This document shows, piece by piece, positions 7,198 to 13,261 of a stretch of DNA of 46,544 nucleotides. The stretch is from a virus. The stretch lies in the IMG/VR virus record IMGVR_UViG_3300020171_000048, positions 1 to 46,544 of that record; one strand, given 5' to 3'. The notes beneath the pieces are model-generated. The model saw only the letters and a program-made list of their open reading frames with translations, ran no database searches and had not been told where the DNA came from. A program made the translations under genes and the position numbers. How positions within the stretch are numbered: the first letter of the stretch is position 1; every line of letters starts with the position of its first letter.

Positions 7198-8468
7198 GCC
7201 GAGCCCTCGTCGCTCACTAACCCGCCGGCCTGGCGCAGGGCCTTGGCTCTGGCGGCCTGGCGGCGCAGGGATGCCTTGCCCGCTTCCTCGATCTCGGAGA
7301 TCCCGCCCAACGTCTTCTGGAGGGCTTCCTGGTCTGGGGTCAGGGCTGGCTCAGGCTCCGGCTCAGCCTCGAGTTCCCGCTGGATGGCCTCTGCGGCCGG
7401 CTCGCTCGCTGATGCCCCAAGGACCACCGGCTCCGGGGCAGCTGCGATCGCGGCGTTCATCACATCGTAGAGCGTCCCCGCGTTCTGGGCCCTGTCGAAC
7501 GGGATCAGGTCCTCATGCTTGGCCAGCCGGATGACCGCTGCGTTCGCGTTGCGCCATGCGGCCTCAGCATCATCGCGGGTCTCAAAGCTGGTGGAGTTCC
7601 AATCCTTGTGGTCTGCAGGGTAGTACTCCGGGTGCCCAAGTAGGCCGCGCTCCCGTACGCTGTCCCGGCGCCCGCTGGGCAGCAGCCCCGGGGTCGTGCT
7701 CAGCGGCGCCCACTTGACCATCCCCTCGTTCCAGGTGTCAGGCTGGGGGTCCCCCCAGCGCCAGTGCCGGCCCAGCGGCGCGTGGGGCATCAGGGCCTCC
7801 CAGTGGGTCCGCTTACGCGGTGGGGCGGGGGGCCCGGCCGGATGGGGGGTGGGGGCCTTTCCTGGGCCGTTGCCGCTCGATTCTGGTTGGGGGGAGACAT
7901 TTACTTCGGGTATTATATTTACGCGCGTGGGTACCCCCTCTGTAAGCTCTGAAGACTCTGTGCGCGCGTTCTCAGACCCTCTCCTGCCGGGGGATACGAC
8001 CCTCTCCTGCGGCAGGATATACCCCTCTCCTGCCGGGGGATACCCTTCCTTAGGAGATGTCCCTTGGCAGGATATCCTGCGGCGGGGGATATAGTCATGC
8101 TCGAACTCCCGGCCGTGCATCGGTATCCGCCACTCCGATATCTTGGTGTTGAACCCGATCTGGGGCTCCTTCTCGGTGCCCCCCAGCTTCAGGACATCAG
8201 AGCTCTCCATGGCCCTACCAGCGTCCCTGATAACCTCCCACTTCCGGCCGAGGTCCTTGGCTATCCTCTGGATGGAGTACGGGGTCATGCGCTCAGCGGT
8301 CCATGGCCCGGCGCCGTCCTTCTTGCGGTTGCCGTACGTATGCCAGAGCACCCACATAGCGACGGCATACTGGGCCTCTGTGAAGTCCGTCCTGGCTATT
8401 TTTTCGCATAGGTCGCTGGCGAACTTGAACCACCCGTCGTCGGTGTCTGCTTTTTCGTGTGAGTGCAT
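7194..8468 (-). CDS. Phage replication protein O-like initiator (424 aa)
   Basis: The N-terminal about 110 residues fit the phage O-type DNA-binding domain (Phage_rep_O): F-K-F-A-S-D-L-C-E-K-I-A-R-T-D-F-T, then a V-L-W-H-T-Y-G-N-R-K-K-D-G core, then winged-helix-like helices around S-I-Q-R-I-A-K-D-L-G. In lambda, O binds iterons and recruits the helicase; a dnaB gene is present at 21594-22928. The middle (about residues 126-164) is low-complexity because it carries DNA repeats. The C-terminal half is proline- and alanine-rich with acidic helices. Start ATG 8468 has GAGGG upstream; in-frame codons up to 8561 overlap the promoter and are rejected. Expression comes from the promoter at 8552-8580. 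Confidence 0.75.
   Translation of the reverse strand: MHSHEKADTDDGWFKFASDLCEKIARTDFTEAQYAVAMWVLWHTYGNRKKDGAGPWTAERMTPYSIQRIAKDLGRKWEVIRDAGRAMESSDVLKLGGTEKEPQIGFNTKISEWRIPMHGREFEHDYIPRRRISCQGTSPKEGYPPAGEGYILPQERVVSPGRRGSENARTESSELTEGVPTRVNIIPEVNVSPQPESSGNGPGKAPTPHPAGPPAPPRKRTHWEALMPHAPLGRHWRWGDPQPDTWNEGMVKWAPLSTTPGLLPSGRRDSVRERGLLGHPEYYPADHKDWNSTSFETRDDAEAAWRNANAAVIRLAKHEDLIPFDRAQNAGTLYDVMNAAIAAAPEPVVLGASASEPAAEAIQRELEAEPEPEPALTPDQEALQKTLGGISEIEEAGKASLRRQAARAKALRQAGGLVSDEGSA
7897..7922. other. AT-rich stretch beside iterons (candidate DNA unwinding element)
   Basis: Within otherwise GC-rich coding DNA, 7897-7922 (core TATTATATTTA) is markedly AT-rich and lies about 50 bases from the iteron array inside the same gene. 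In lambda-type origins an AT-rich segment next to the iterons is where strands first open. The role here is inferred from that arrangement. Confidence 0.55.
7975..8093. repeat. Iteron-like array inside the initiator gene (candidate origin)
   Basis: The motif TCCTGCSGSNGGAT recurs with cores starting at 7982, 8005, 8028 and 8075, with a degenerate copy (TCCTTAGGA) at 8048. The first three are exactly 23 bases apart, and flanking CCCTC and GGGGATAC are also conserved. Each core is partly palindromic, the clearest being GCAGGATATCCTGC at 8067-8080. Because 23 is not a multiple of 3, successive copies are read in different codon phases, so conservation must be at DNA level. Position in the middle of an O-like gene mirrors ori-lambda. 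Confidence 0.75.
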
Positions 8469-8551
8469 GAGGCCCTCTAGAAAATAACGGAGCCCCTGGG
8501 CGCCTTCCCGCGCCGCAGGGGCAAACTTTTGCCTGGGAAGAGGCTGAGAAA

Positions 8552-8595
8552 ATAATAGCATGTGGGGTTTTTGTTGTCAAGTGGAAAAAAATAAA
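8552..8595 (-). promoter_or_regulatory. Strong leftward promoter with AT-rich upstream element
   Basis: On the minus strand TTGACA (8580-8575), a 17-base spacer and TATTAT (8557-8552) match 11 of 12 consensus positions. Directly upstream (8584-8597) lies a T-rich run resembling an UP element. Start would be near 8545, giving a leader of about 77 bases with a small hairpin (GGCAAA/TTTGCC) before the initiator ATG at 8468. Confidence 0.85.
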
Positions 8596-8615
8596 AAACG
8601 GGAGGTCCGCGCCGG

Positions 8616-8656
8616 TGGGGGGTGGTGGGTGGTCGGGGGGTGGCTTGGAGGGGTGC
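8616..8656 (+). other. G-rich tract with G-quadruplex potential
   Basis: The plus strand has at least four runs of three or more G separated by short T/G/C linkers, followed by a run of C at 8656-8662. It is non-coding. Quadruplex formation is predicted from base pattern only. Confidence 0.45.
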
Positions 8657-8832
8657 CCCCCCTCCGCCATGATCCGCGGCGCGCAGCCGGCGGGCGCCCA
8701 GGCCGGGGCGAGAGCTCAGGCCCAGGCGCGCCGAGCTCCGCCAGCATCTGGGCCTAAGGGCCTATGCCCCCAGGCATCCAAGCACGCAGGGGCATAATCG
8801 GCCGAATGGCGCATTGAGAGGCACCAGAAAAG

Positions 8833-8847
8833 GATACATAATGTATC
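8833..8847. promoter_or_regulatory. Perfect palindrome GATACAT-A-ATGTATC (operator candidate)
   Basis: Two 7-base arms around a central A form an exact dyad in an AT-rich island of the control region, about 250 bases upstream of the leftward promoter. The form is typical of a dimeric repressor site. No CI-like repressor is recognised in the genome, so a host or phage winged-helix protein would have to be the binder. Confidence 0.5.
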
Positions 8848-9100
8848 TTATCAGAAGTTGTCCTATTTAGTGGCAGTTCGGGGGGCAAGTTGTGCCGGGG
8901 TCCAGGCGCGCCCGGCCGGCCGCAGGCTGTGCGCTCCCAGCTCCGTTGTCCGTGGGGATTTCGGCGCGCCCGGTCGGTTCGCTAAGGTCGCATCAGCCCC
9001 AACCCAACCCTTGCAACATTCCTGCCACAACCACATCTCGCGCGATACTAATACAGTGCATAGTTTGGCCGTTTCGTTGCCTTCCCACCTGGGACATTTC

Positions 9101-9123
9101 CAACCCAACCCAACCCCACCCCG
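9101..9123 (-). other. AACCC-repeat tract, canonical G-quadruplex motif on minus strand
   Basis: The minus strand reads GGGG-T-GGGG-TT-GGG-TT-GGG, four G runs with 1-2-base loops, a textbook intramolecular quadruplex pattern. A shorter relative with three runs lies at 8997-9009. Confidence 0.5.
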
Positions 9124-9128
9124 CATCC

Positions 9129-9172
9129 ATTCACAATCTATTCAAGGTTTATTCATGTTTCATTCATAAGAC
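9129..9172 (+). repeat. Four ATTCA direct repeats phased at exactly 11 bp
   Basis: ATTCA starts at 9129, 9140, 9151 and 9162, with a variant GTTCA at 9174. Eleven-base spacing puts each copy on the same face of the helix. OmpR/PhoB-family winged-helix proteins bind tandem half-sites at this spacing, and the genome encodes such a domain at 21335-21604. The array lies about 115-160 bases upstream of the rightward promoter. Confidence 0.6.
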
Positions 9173-9235
9173 CGTTCAGACTTTGAACGCTTGTCAAGAC
9201 CTAGCCCATACCGCTGTCAAGGCCCAGATACGCCA

Positions 9236-9251
9236 TAGGTCCAAGGACCTA
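9236..9251. promoter_or_regulatory. Perfect 16-bp palindrome upstream of early promoter
   Basis: TAGGTCC-AA-GGACCTA is an exact dyad ending 38 bases before the -35 box of the rightward promoter. It is immediately followed by TACGTA sites at 9250 and 9272. Operator function is inferred from symmetry and position. Confidence 0.5.
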
Positions 9252-9288
9252 CGTAGATTATATCCCTCGTCGTACGTAGTAATCCCAC

Positions 9289-9317
9289 TTGACGAGGTAT
9301 GATGCATCTGCTACACT
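9289..9317 (+). promoter_or_regulatory. Rightward early promoter (TTGACG-17-TACACT)
   Basis: TTGACG (9289-9294) and TACACT (9312-9317) are 17 bases apart, matching 5/6 and 4/6. The start site predicted about seven bases downstream coincides with the first ATG (9324), so the first early gene would be leaderless. It drives the plus-strand operon to 17525. Confidence 0.65.
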
Positions 9318-9323
9318 ATAGGC

Positions 9324-9485
9324 ATGAACCTCGCCATCCACGCCGCACCAAGCCTCGACCGCATCGCCATCAAGGACCCTGCGATCCTCAGGATCCCGCT
9401 CATCCACGACCTCTACCACGCCGCCGCGCGCGCCAGCTACGCCACGATCCGCGCCGACCGCATCACCATCACTAAGGAGGTATGA
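9324..9485 (+). CDS. First early gene, 53-aa hypothetical protein
   Basis: Helical, alanine- and isoleucine-rich protein with no cysteines and no membrane segment, ending T-K-E-V. The last codons AAG-GAG-GTA-TGA form the Shine-Dalgarno of the next gene. No ribosome site precedes its ATG; initiation on a leaderless transcript is implied by the promoter position. Family unknown. Confidence 0.55.
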   Translation: MNLAIHAAPSLDRIAIKDPAILRIPLIHDLYHAAARASYATIRADRITITKEV

Positions 9486-9488
9486 CCC

Positions 9489-9671
9489 ATGGACTACCAC
9501 GTCCACGACAACGTATCGCCGGCTTGGCCTTGCGGCAAATTCGCCACCGAACAGGCCGCAAGGGATTTCGTCGCCGGCCGTCAGGCCCAATGGGCCATGA
9601 TGGGCTTGCGCCGGCCGCGTTACACGATCTACCGCAGGGATATTCCTATCGCAATATACCAGGAGGTATGA
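9489..9671 (+). CDS. Hypothetical protein (60 aa)
   Basis: Starts M-D-Y-H-V-H-D-N-V and has a helix with K-F-A-T-E-Q-A-A-R-D-F-V, then a basic strand R-Y-T-I-Y-R-R-D-I-P. This small alpha/beta pattern resembles other tiny early phage proteins. ATG 9489 is seven bases after AAGGAGGT. An overlapping frame starting at 9482 is rejected for poor spacing. The C-terminus Q-E-V again doubles as the ribosome site of the next gene. Confidence 0.65.
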   Translation: MDYHVHDNVSPAWPCGKFATEQAARDFVAGRQAQWAMMGLRRPRYTIYRRDIPIAIYQEV

Positions 9672-9675
9672 CCAC

Positions 9676-9813
9676 ATGAAACCAAGCGCAGAACAACTGA
9701 TGGAATGGATGGACGACGGAGGCGCCGAAGCAACAGACGGCTGTTGGGTTGAACCGGATGGGACCTGCGAGCACGGGAAAAAGTCCTGGCTGCTGGTCCT
9801 GGGCCTCATCTAG
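9676..9813 (+). CDS. Small conserved phage protein, G-C-W-V-E-P-D-G motif (45 aa)
   Basis: The protein has the pattern T-D-G-C-W-V-E-P-D-G-T-C-E-H-G followed by K-S-W-L-L-V-L-G-L-I at the very end. I recognise this as a tiny protein widespread in phages and plasmids, of unknown function. The paired C and H residues may bind zinc. Ribosome site GGAGGT precedes ATG 9676. Confidence 0.7.
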   Translation: MKPSAEQLMEWMDDGGAEATDGCWVEPDGTCEHGKKSWLLVLGLI

Positions 9814-9821
9814 CCCCTACG

Positions 9822-9848
9822 GGGACCTTGGGAACGTCCCAGGGTCCC
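9822..9848 (+). other. Intercistronic 12-bp hairpin
   Basis: Arms 9822-9833 and 9837-9848 pair over 12 positions with one G-U, around the loop ACG. There is no following T-run, so it is not a standard terminator. An alternative CCCC-TAC-GGGG stem (9814-9824) would compete with it. Confidence 0.55.
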
Positions 9849-9875
9849 GGCGGAAGCTGGAACAAGGAGGAGCAC

Positions 9876-10031
9876 ATGAAAACCAAGAGCACGCATACGT
9901 GCCGCATCAATAAAATCCAAAAGCGCTATCCCGGTTCGAGACGCCAGCGGAATTTCCACGGGGCCGGATCGTACAGCGTGGACTTTTTTTCCAGGGCCAC
10001 GGGCGAACTGATCGCATCTCATAATCTCTAG
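9876..10031 (+). CDS. Small basic hypothetical protein (51 aa)
   Basis: The N-terminal part is lysine- and arginine-rich (M-K-T-K-S-T-H-T-C-R, K-R-Y-P-G-S-R-R-Q-R). It is followed by a short beta region (S-Y-S-V-D-F-F) and ends A-S-H-N-L. ATG 9876 has AAGGAGG seven bases upstream. Function unknown; nucleic-acid binding is plausible from charge only. Confidence 0.6.
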   Translation: MKTKSTHTCRINKIQKRYPGSRRQRNFHGAGSYSVDFFSRATGELIASHNL

Positions 10032-10050
10032 AGGAGGAGCAAGGGAAGTC

Positions 10051-10224
10051 ATGACCAACAAGACCAAGCACACGCACGACGAGGGAATTACCCAGGTCCT
10101 CGCAAGCTGGATCAATGAAGGCTGGCCCGAATACCGAGAAAAACGGGCTCAACAGGTGGCCGACATCCATGGGTGGGATGTGGCCCGCGCGGCGCTCGCC
10201 AAAGCCCAAGGGGGAAAATCATGA
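10051..10224 (+). CDS. Hypothetical protein (57 aa), MTNKTK start
   Basis: A small helical protein with T-Q-V-L-A-S-W-I-N-E-G-W-P-E-Y-R and D-V-A-R-A-A-L-A-K-A. Its first ten codons are nearly identical to those of the gene at 10535, suggesting a recombined 5' end. The stop overlaps the next start (ATGA, 10221-10224). Family unknown. Confidence 0.6.
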   Translation: MTNKTKHTHDEGITQVLASWINEGWPEYREKRAQQVADIHGWDVARAALAKAQGGKS

Positions 10225-10538
10225 AGGACAAGCAGGCGCCGTGGAGCGTAGACGAGGGATGGAGCCGGATTCTTGACGCCGACGGTAAGCTCATTATCCT
10301 GTTGGGCGCGGCGGGCAGGGTTGACGACCTGGCCCGCATCGTCGCTTGCGTCAACGCCTGCGCCGGGATCGAGGACCCCGCGCAAACGATTAAGGACCTG
10401 CTGGCCGCTTGCCAGGAGGTTGATACCGTCCTGTCCCGCGAGTCGGTCGCCAACATGCGGCCGGAGAAGGCGCGGCTACGCAATGCAATGTTATCCAGTG
10501 TCCGCGACGCCATCGACAATGCCGAGGAGAAATCATGA
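10221..10538 (+). CDS. Early protein of the DLLAAC family (105 aa)
   Basis: Contains A-R-I-V-A-C-V-N-A-C-A-G-I near residues 35-47 and D-L-L-A-A-C-Q-E-V near 58-66. This is a pattern common in small phage proteins whose N-terminus forms a strand region and whose C-terminus is a helix pair. Paralogous segments occur at 10535, 16416 and 17020. Function unknown. It is coupled to both neighbours by ATGA overlaps. Confidence 0.7.
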   Translation: MKDKQAPWSVDEGWSRILDADGKLIILLGAAGRVDDLARIVACVNACAGIEDPAQTIKDLLAACQEVDTVLSRESVANMRPEKARLRNAMLSSVRDAIDNAEEKS

Positions 10539-10855
10539 CCAACAAGACCAAGCAGACGCACACGCCAGGACCCGGCGGAATAACAAGGATGGAAGTCCTT
10601 GTGGATAGGATGGGCGGATATGATGTTTTTACCGTCATCGGCTATTTCGACAATGACCGCCTTGGGGCCAACATCTACACGGGTACGAACGGGGATTTAG
10701 CCCGCCTCATTGCCGCTTGCCCGGACCTGCTGGCCGCTTGCAAGATCGTCCAGGGCCGATATGACAGTGGCGAGTCTATCGGCTCCGCGCTGTTACCATA
10801 CCTGGCGTCCGGCCAGCTCCGCGCCGCCATCGCCAAGGCCGCGCCCAAGTCCTGA
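10535..10855 (+). CDS. Early protein of the DLLAAC family, second copy (106 aa)
   Basis: The N-terminus M-T-N-K-T-K-Q-T-H-T-P-G-P is followed by a beta region, then D-L-A-R-L-I-A-A-C-P-D-L-L-A-A-C-K and a C-terminal helix A-A-I-A-K-A-A. This is the commonest layout of the widespread phage family with A-N-A-x-L-I-A-A-A-P-D-L-L. It shares a 19-base identical stretch with the preceding gene at the D-L-L-A-A-C codons. Function unknown. Confidence 0.7.
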   Translation: MTNKTKQTHTPGPGGITRMEVLVDRMGGYDVFTVIGYFDNDRLGANIYTGTNGDLARLIAACPDLLAACKIVQGRYDSGESIGSALLPYLASGQLRAAIAKAAPKS

Positions 10856-10861
10856 ATCAGT

Positions 10862-10884
10862 CCGGGGGCCTTCGGGCCTCCTGG
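10862..10884 (+). other. Intercistronic hairpin with TTCG tetraloop
   Basis: CCGGGGGCC and GGCCTCCTGG close on TTCG, a very stable RNA tetraloop, with an outer CCTGA/TCAGG pairing at 10851-10894 that includes the preceding stop codon. No T-run follows. It lies just before a strong AAACAGGAGGT ribosome site. Confidence 0.55.
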
Positions 10885-10917
10885 CGGAATCAGGAACACA
10901 GCTAAACAGGAGGTATC

Positions 10918-11772
10918 ATGTTCACGGAGAGAATCGAAATAGGATTGCGCATCTATAACCCGCTGCCCTACTGCGGCCGCGGCGTTGTGTTCGCCATCCA
11001 TGGCGAGCAGGACCAAGCCTCATGCCAGATTATGAAGGGCGTCATCAGTTCCGGCGGCCGGGCCATGATTGATGTGGTTTGGGAGGCCGGAAGGGAAAGC
11101 AGGGGAATCCCTGAAAGCCTCTTGCGCGGGTCCGTCCAGTGGAAGGTAGAGACTGAGCGCCCACGGGCCGACGGCGACGAAATCGCTAACCTCAGGGAAG
11201 CTGCGCGCCGCCGCGAATCCAAAGAGAAGCAGGCCCGCGAGGACCGCGCGAGCGCCAAGCGCGCCGGGATCGAGCGCCTCAGGCACGCGCCCGAGTACGC
11301 CGGACTCCTGCAACTCAGCCCGGAGAACCGCAACAGCCTAACCACGGCCGCAAAGAACATAAGGGCAGAACTCAAGCGTGCTTTCCCTGGTGCGTGCTTC
11401 AAGGTCAGATCCGACAGGTTCAGCGGCGGCGACTCCATCGACGTTTCATGGATCGACGGCCCGACCTTCAAGCAGGTTGAGGCCATCACGAGCAAATACC
11501 AGGACGGCCACTTTGACGGCATGGAGGACATGTACCACCATGGCGACGAAGCGTGGAACGTGGTATTCGGCGACGCGAAGTACGTGCACGAGCAACGGCG
11601 GCTTTCCGTCTCGTTCCTGGAATCCGTCCGGGCCGAGATGGGTTACTCGGCCGAGCAGGTGCCTGTCGAGAGCCACAACGACGGCGAGGGGTATATCGAC
11701 TCATGGAGCAGGGGCGACAACCGCAACCCCTGCGAGCAGGTGCAGAAGGCCGCAAGCGAACGCTCCGCCTAG
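10918..11772 (+). CDS. LPD29-domain protein (284 aa)
   Basis: The segment near residues 143-205 (A-F-P-G-A-C-F-K-V-R-S, G-G-D-S-I-D-V-S-W-I-D-G-P, then F-D-G-M-E-D-M-Y) matches the large polyvalent protein-associated domain 29, found in phage and mobile-element proteins of unknown activity. The N-terminal about 70 residues form a beta region. A charged helix (residues 85-120, many K, R and E) links the two. AAACAGGAGGT precedes ATG 10918. The domain is often associated with counter-defence or DNA-transfer proteins in mobile elements, so an early host-takeover role is a guess. Confidence 0.65.
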   Translation: MFTERIEIGLRIYNPLPYCGRGVVFAIHGEQDQASCQIMKGVISSGGRAMIDVVWEAGRESRGIPESLLRGSVQWKVETERPRADGDEIANLREAARRRESKEKQAREDRASAKRAGIERLRHAPEYAGLLQLSPENRNSLTTAAKNIRAELKRAFPGACFKVRSDRFSGGDSIDVSWIDGPTFKQVEAITSKYQDGHFDGMEDMYHHGDEAWNVVFGDAKYVHEQRRLSVSFLESVRAEMGYSAEQVPVESHNDGEGYIDSWSRGDNRNPCEQVQKAASERSA

Positions 11773-11780
11773 CCTGCCCA

Positions 11781-11806
11781 GGCCCACGCGCAGCGACGCG
11801 CGGGCC
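11781..11806 (+). other. Intercistronic hairpin
   Basis: GGCCC-A-CGCG pairs with CGCG-C-GGGCC around the loop CAGCGA, nine pairs with one A-C mismatch. No T-run follows. It is the third strong hairpin in a gap of this operon, again followed by AAGGAGGT. Confidence 0.5.
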
Positions 11807-11835
11807 GAGGGGAGTTTATGCAAGGAGGTATGACC

Positions 11836-12036
11836 ATGCCAAAGGATAAGCTGTACGAGTTCACCGTCGTAATGATCGGATGCGGCCCGACGCCCGAGGC
11901 CGCATGGACGGAGGCCGCCGAGCACGCCGTAGAGGACTCGGGCGACTTCTGCTCGACCAAGGACCTGCCCGGCTATGTAGAGATCAACAAGGACGGAACG
12001 CCCAAGGGAGGACGCCGACCATGCCCAAAAACCTAG
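11836..12036 (+). CDS. Hypothetical protein (66 aa)
   Basis: Small alpha/beta protein with a leading strand Y-E-F-T-V-V-M-I-G-C-G, a helix E-A-A-W-T-E-A-A-E-H-A-V, and an acidic D-L-P-G-Y-V-E region. The pattern resembles small early phage proteins of unknown role. ATG 11836 is seven bases after AAGGAGGT; ATG 11830 is too close to it. The 3' end overlaps the RadC-like gene by 16 bases. Confidence 0.6.
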   Translation: MPKDKLYEFTVVMIGCGPTPEAAWTEAAEHAVEDSGDFCSTKDLPGYVEINKDGTPKGGRRPCPKT

Positions 12037-12518
12037 ACCTGTTCGACGAGCCAACCGCACCCGCCAAGCCCGCCAAGGCCCTACGCCTACCCGAGTACCG
12101 GGTATCCGTGGTCAGGGATGGGTCCGTTGATGTCGAAGGCGCCGAAGCCCTGGACTCGCCCGACATCGTAGCGCGCGCCATGCGCCAGATCATCAACGGT
12201 GACGAGCGAGAGTTCTTTGTCCTGTTCATGCTCGATAGCCGGAACCGCCTGAAGCGGTATTCCATCATCAGCATCGGGACCTTGACCGCCTCGCTCGTCC
12301 ACCCGCGGGAGGTATTCCGGCCCGCTATCGTGTCCGGCGCCGCGGCCGTGATAGTCAGCCACAACCACCCGAGCGATGAGGTCCGCCCAAGCCCTGAGGA
12401 TAAGGACACCACGCGCAGGCTGGCCAAGGCCGGTGAAATCCTGGGCATGCCCGTGCTAGACCACGTGATAGTGACGAGCGATACCCATATGTCCTTCCGC
12501 CAAGAAGGGCTAATCTGA
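12021..12518 (+). CDS. radC: RadC-like JAB/MPN-domain protein
   Basis: RadC-family proteins carry a JAMM metalloprotease-like fold and are common on phages and mobile elements; their biochemical role is unresolved. The metal motif H-N-H-P-S-D then P-S-P-E-D (H-x-H-x7-S-x2-D) is near residues 114-127. The upstream glutamate lies in R-E-F-F-V-L-F-M-L-D near residue 70, and the family signature G-T-L-T-A-S-L-V-H-P-R-E-V-F-R-P-A lies between them. At 165 residues it lacks the helix-hairpin-helix domain of full-length bacterial RadC, as most phage copies do. The first 25 residues are disordered. Confidence 0.88.
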   Translation: MPKNLDLFDEPTAPAKPAKALRLPEYRVSVVRDGSVDVEGAEALDSPDIVARAMRQIINGDEREFFVLFMLDSRNRLKRYSIISIGTLTASLVHPREVFRPAIVSGAAAVIVSHNHPSDEVRPSPEDKDTTRRLAKAGEILGMPVLDHVIVTSDTHMSFRQEGLI

Positions 12519-12529
12519 GAGGAGGTACC

Positions 12530-12961
12530 ATGTACTATCGAGCGAAGGAAGCGAAGAAGGGACGCATCGCCCATATCAAAGGGCACCCAACACTGGGGCC
12601 GGAGATGCTTTTTTGTGGCAAGACCCCAGGGGTAGAGCTACGGGCAGACGGTCCCGGCCTCATCATCTGCAAAACCTGTTGGGAGGAGGAAATCCGCCGG
12701 GACTCCGGGGAAGCATTCAAGGCCCAGGAGGCCGACAGGGCCAAATTGGGACCCTACGCCTACGCCATCCCGAAGGACTCGCCCCTCCTGCGGACCTACG
12801 AAGCCGACCTCCGGGACCGCGCGGCCCTGGCCGCCTTGAATGGCGAGCTCTCCCACCAGCCCAAGGCAGTCCTGACTCTTGAAATGTACGCGACGGACGC
12901 CTGGCGTCTCGCCGACGCCTTCATGGCCGAGCGCGCCCGCCGGCTGGCCAAGGAGGACTGA
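12530..12961 (+). CDS. Hypothetical zinc-binding-type protein (143 aa)
   Basis: One cysteine in F-C-G-K near residue 29 and two in I-C-K-T-C near residue 47 suggest a small metal-binding N-terminal module. The rest is alanine-rich helix with many acidic and basic residues. GAGGAGGT precedes ATG 12530. No family identified. It ends K-E-D, its last codons again forming the ribosome site of the next gene. Confidence 0.65.
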   Translation: MYYRAKEAKKGRIAHIKGHPTLGPEMLFCGKTPGVELRADGPGLIICKTCWEEEIRRDSGEAFKAQEADRAKLGPYAYAIPKDSPLLRTYEADLRDRAALAALNGELSHQPKAVLTLEMYATDAWRLADAFMAERARRLAKED

Positions 12962-12964
12962 CCC

Positions 12965-13261
12965 ATGCTGAAAATAGAAATCGATGTATCTGAAGAAAAC
13001 GAGGGAACGGACTCGCCGTGGTGGCTGATCGTTGACCCGAAGCAGATGATGAGGCCGGAGGCTCACACCGTAGCCATGAGCATGATTACGGGTCCGTTCT
13101 TCTCGCGTGAGGAGGCGGAAGACCACCTGAGGTCTCGTAGGCATGCCTTCTCTCGACGAGCCGTCGTCTGGTGTCATAGCGGCTATTGGTCCAGACAGTA
13201 CAAGGAGAAGTACCGAGAGGCGGAGATGGCCCTCGCCGCAACCAGGGCGGCCCGACAATGA
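12965..13261 (+). CDS. Conserved small phage protein, GPFFSREEA motif (98 aa)
   Basis: Contains W-W-L-I-V-D-P-K-Q-M-M-R-P, G-P-F-F-S-R-E-E-A-E-D-H-L and V-V-W-C-H-S-G-Y-W-S-x-Q-Y-K. I have seen this layout in unnamed phage proteins. It looks like a compact alpha/beta fold with conserved tryptophans. No function can be assigned. The stop overlaps the next ATG. Confidence 0.7.
   Translation: MLKIEIDVSEENEGTDSPWWLIVDPKQMMRPEAHTVAMSMITGPFFSREEAEDHLRSRRHAFSRRAVVWCHSGYWSRQYKEKYREAEMALAATRAARQ

Larger units (their letters stand above)
8469..9323. other. Divergent non-coding control region (855 bases)
   Basis: No convincing gene lies between the initiator (minus) and the early operon (plus). Short frames here have no ribosome site and implausible proteins. 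The region holds the leftward promoter (8552-8580), a G-rich tract (8616-8656), a 15-bp palindrome (8833-8847), two GGCGCGCCCGG copies (8905 and 8963), C-rich AACCC runs (near 9000 and 9101), phased ATTCA repeats (9129-9172), two TGTCAAGRC copies 23 bases apart (9192 and 9215), a 16-bp palindrome (9236-9251), two TACGTA sites and the rightward promoter (9289-9317). Confidence 0.75.

Noticed and set aside
7975-8093. CRISPR array
   Set aside because: Repeats are short and nearly contiguous, lie inside a coding gene, and lack uniform spacers or cas genes.
8582-8598. T/A-rich run as a terminator for plus-strand transcripts
   Set aside because: No stem precedes it on the plus strand; its position directly upstream of a -35 box fits an UP element better.
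8863-9126. Possible minus-strand gene in the control region
   Set aside because: No Shine-Dalgarno, implausible W/R/G-rich composition, and it runs through G-quadruplex and AACCC repeats.
9192-9220. Two TTGACA boxes on the minus strand as extra leftward promoters
   Set aside because: Neither has a recognisable -10 box 16-19 bases downstream; they are kept only as a direct repeat.
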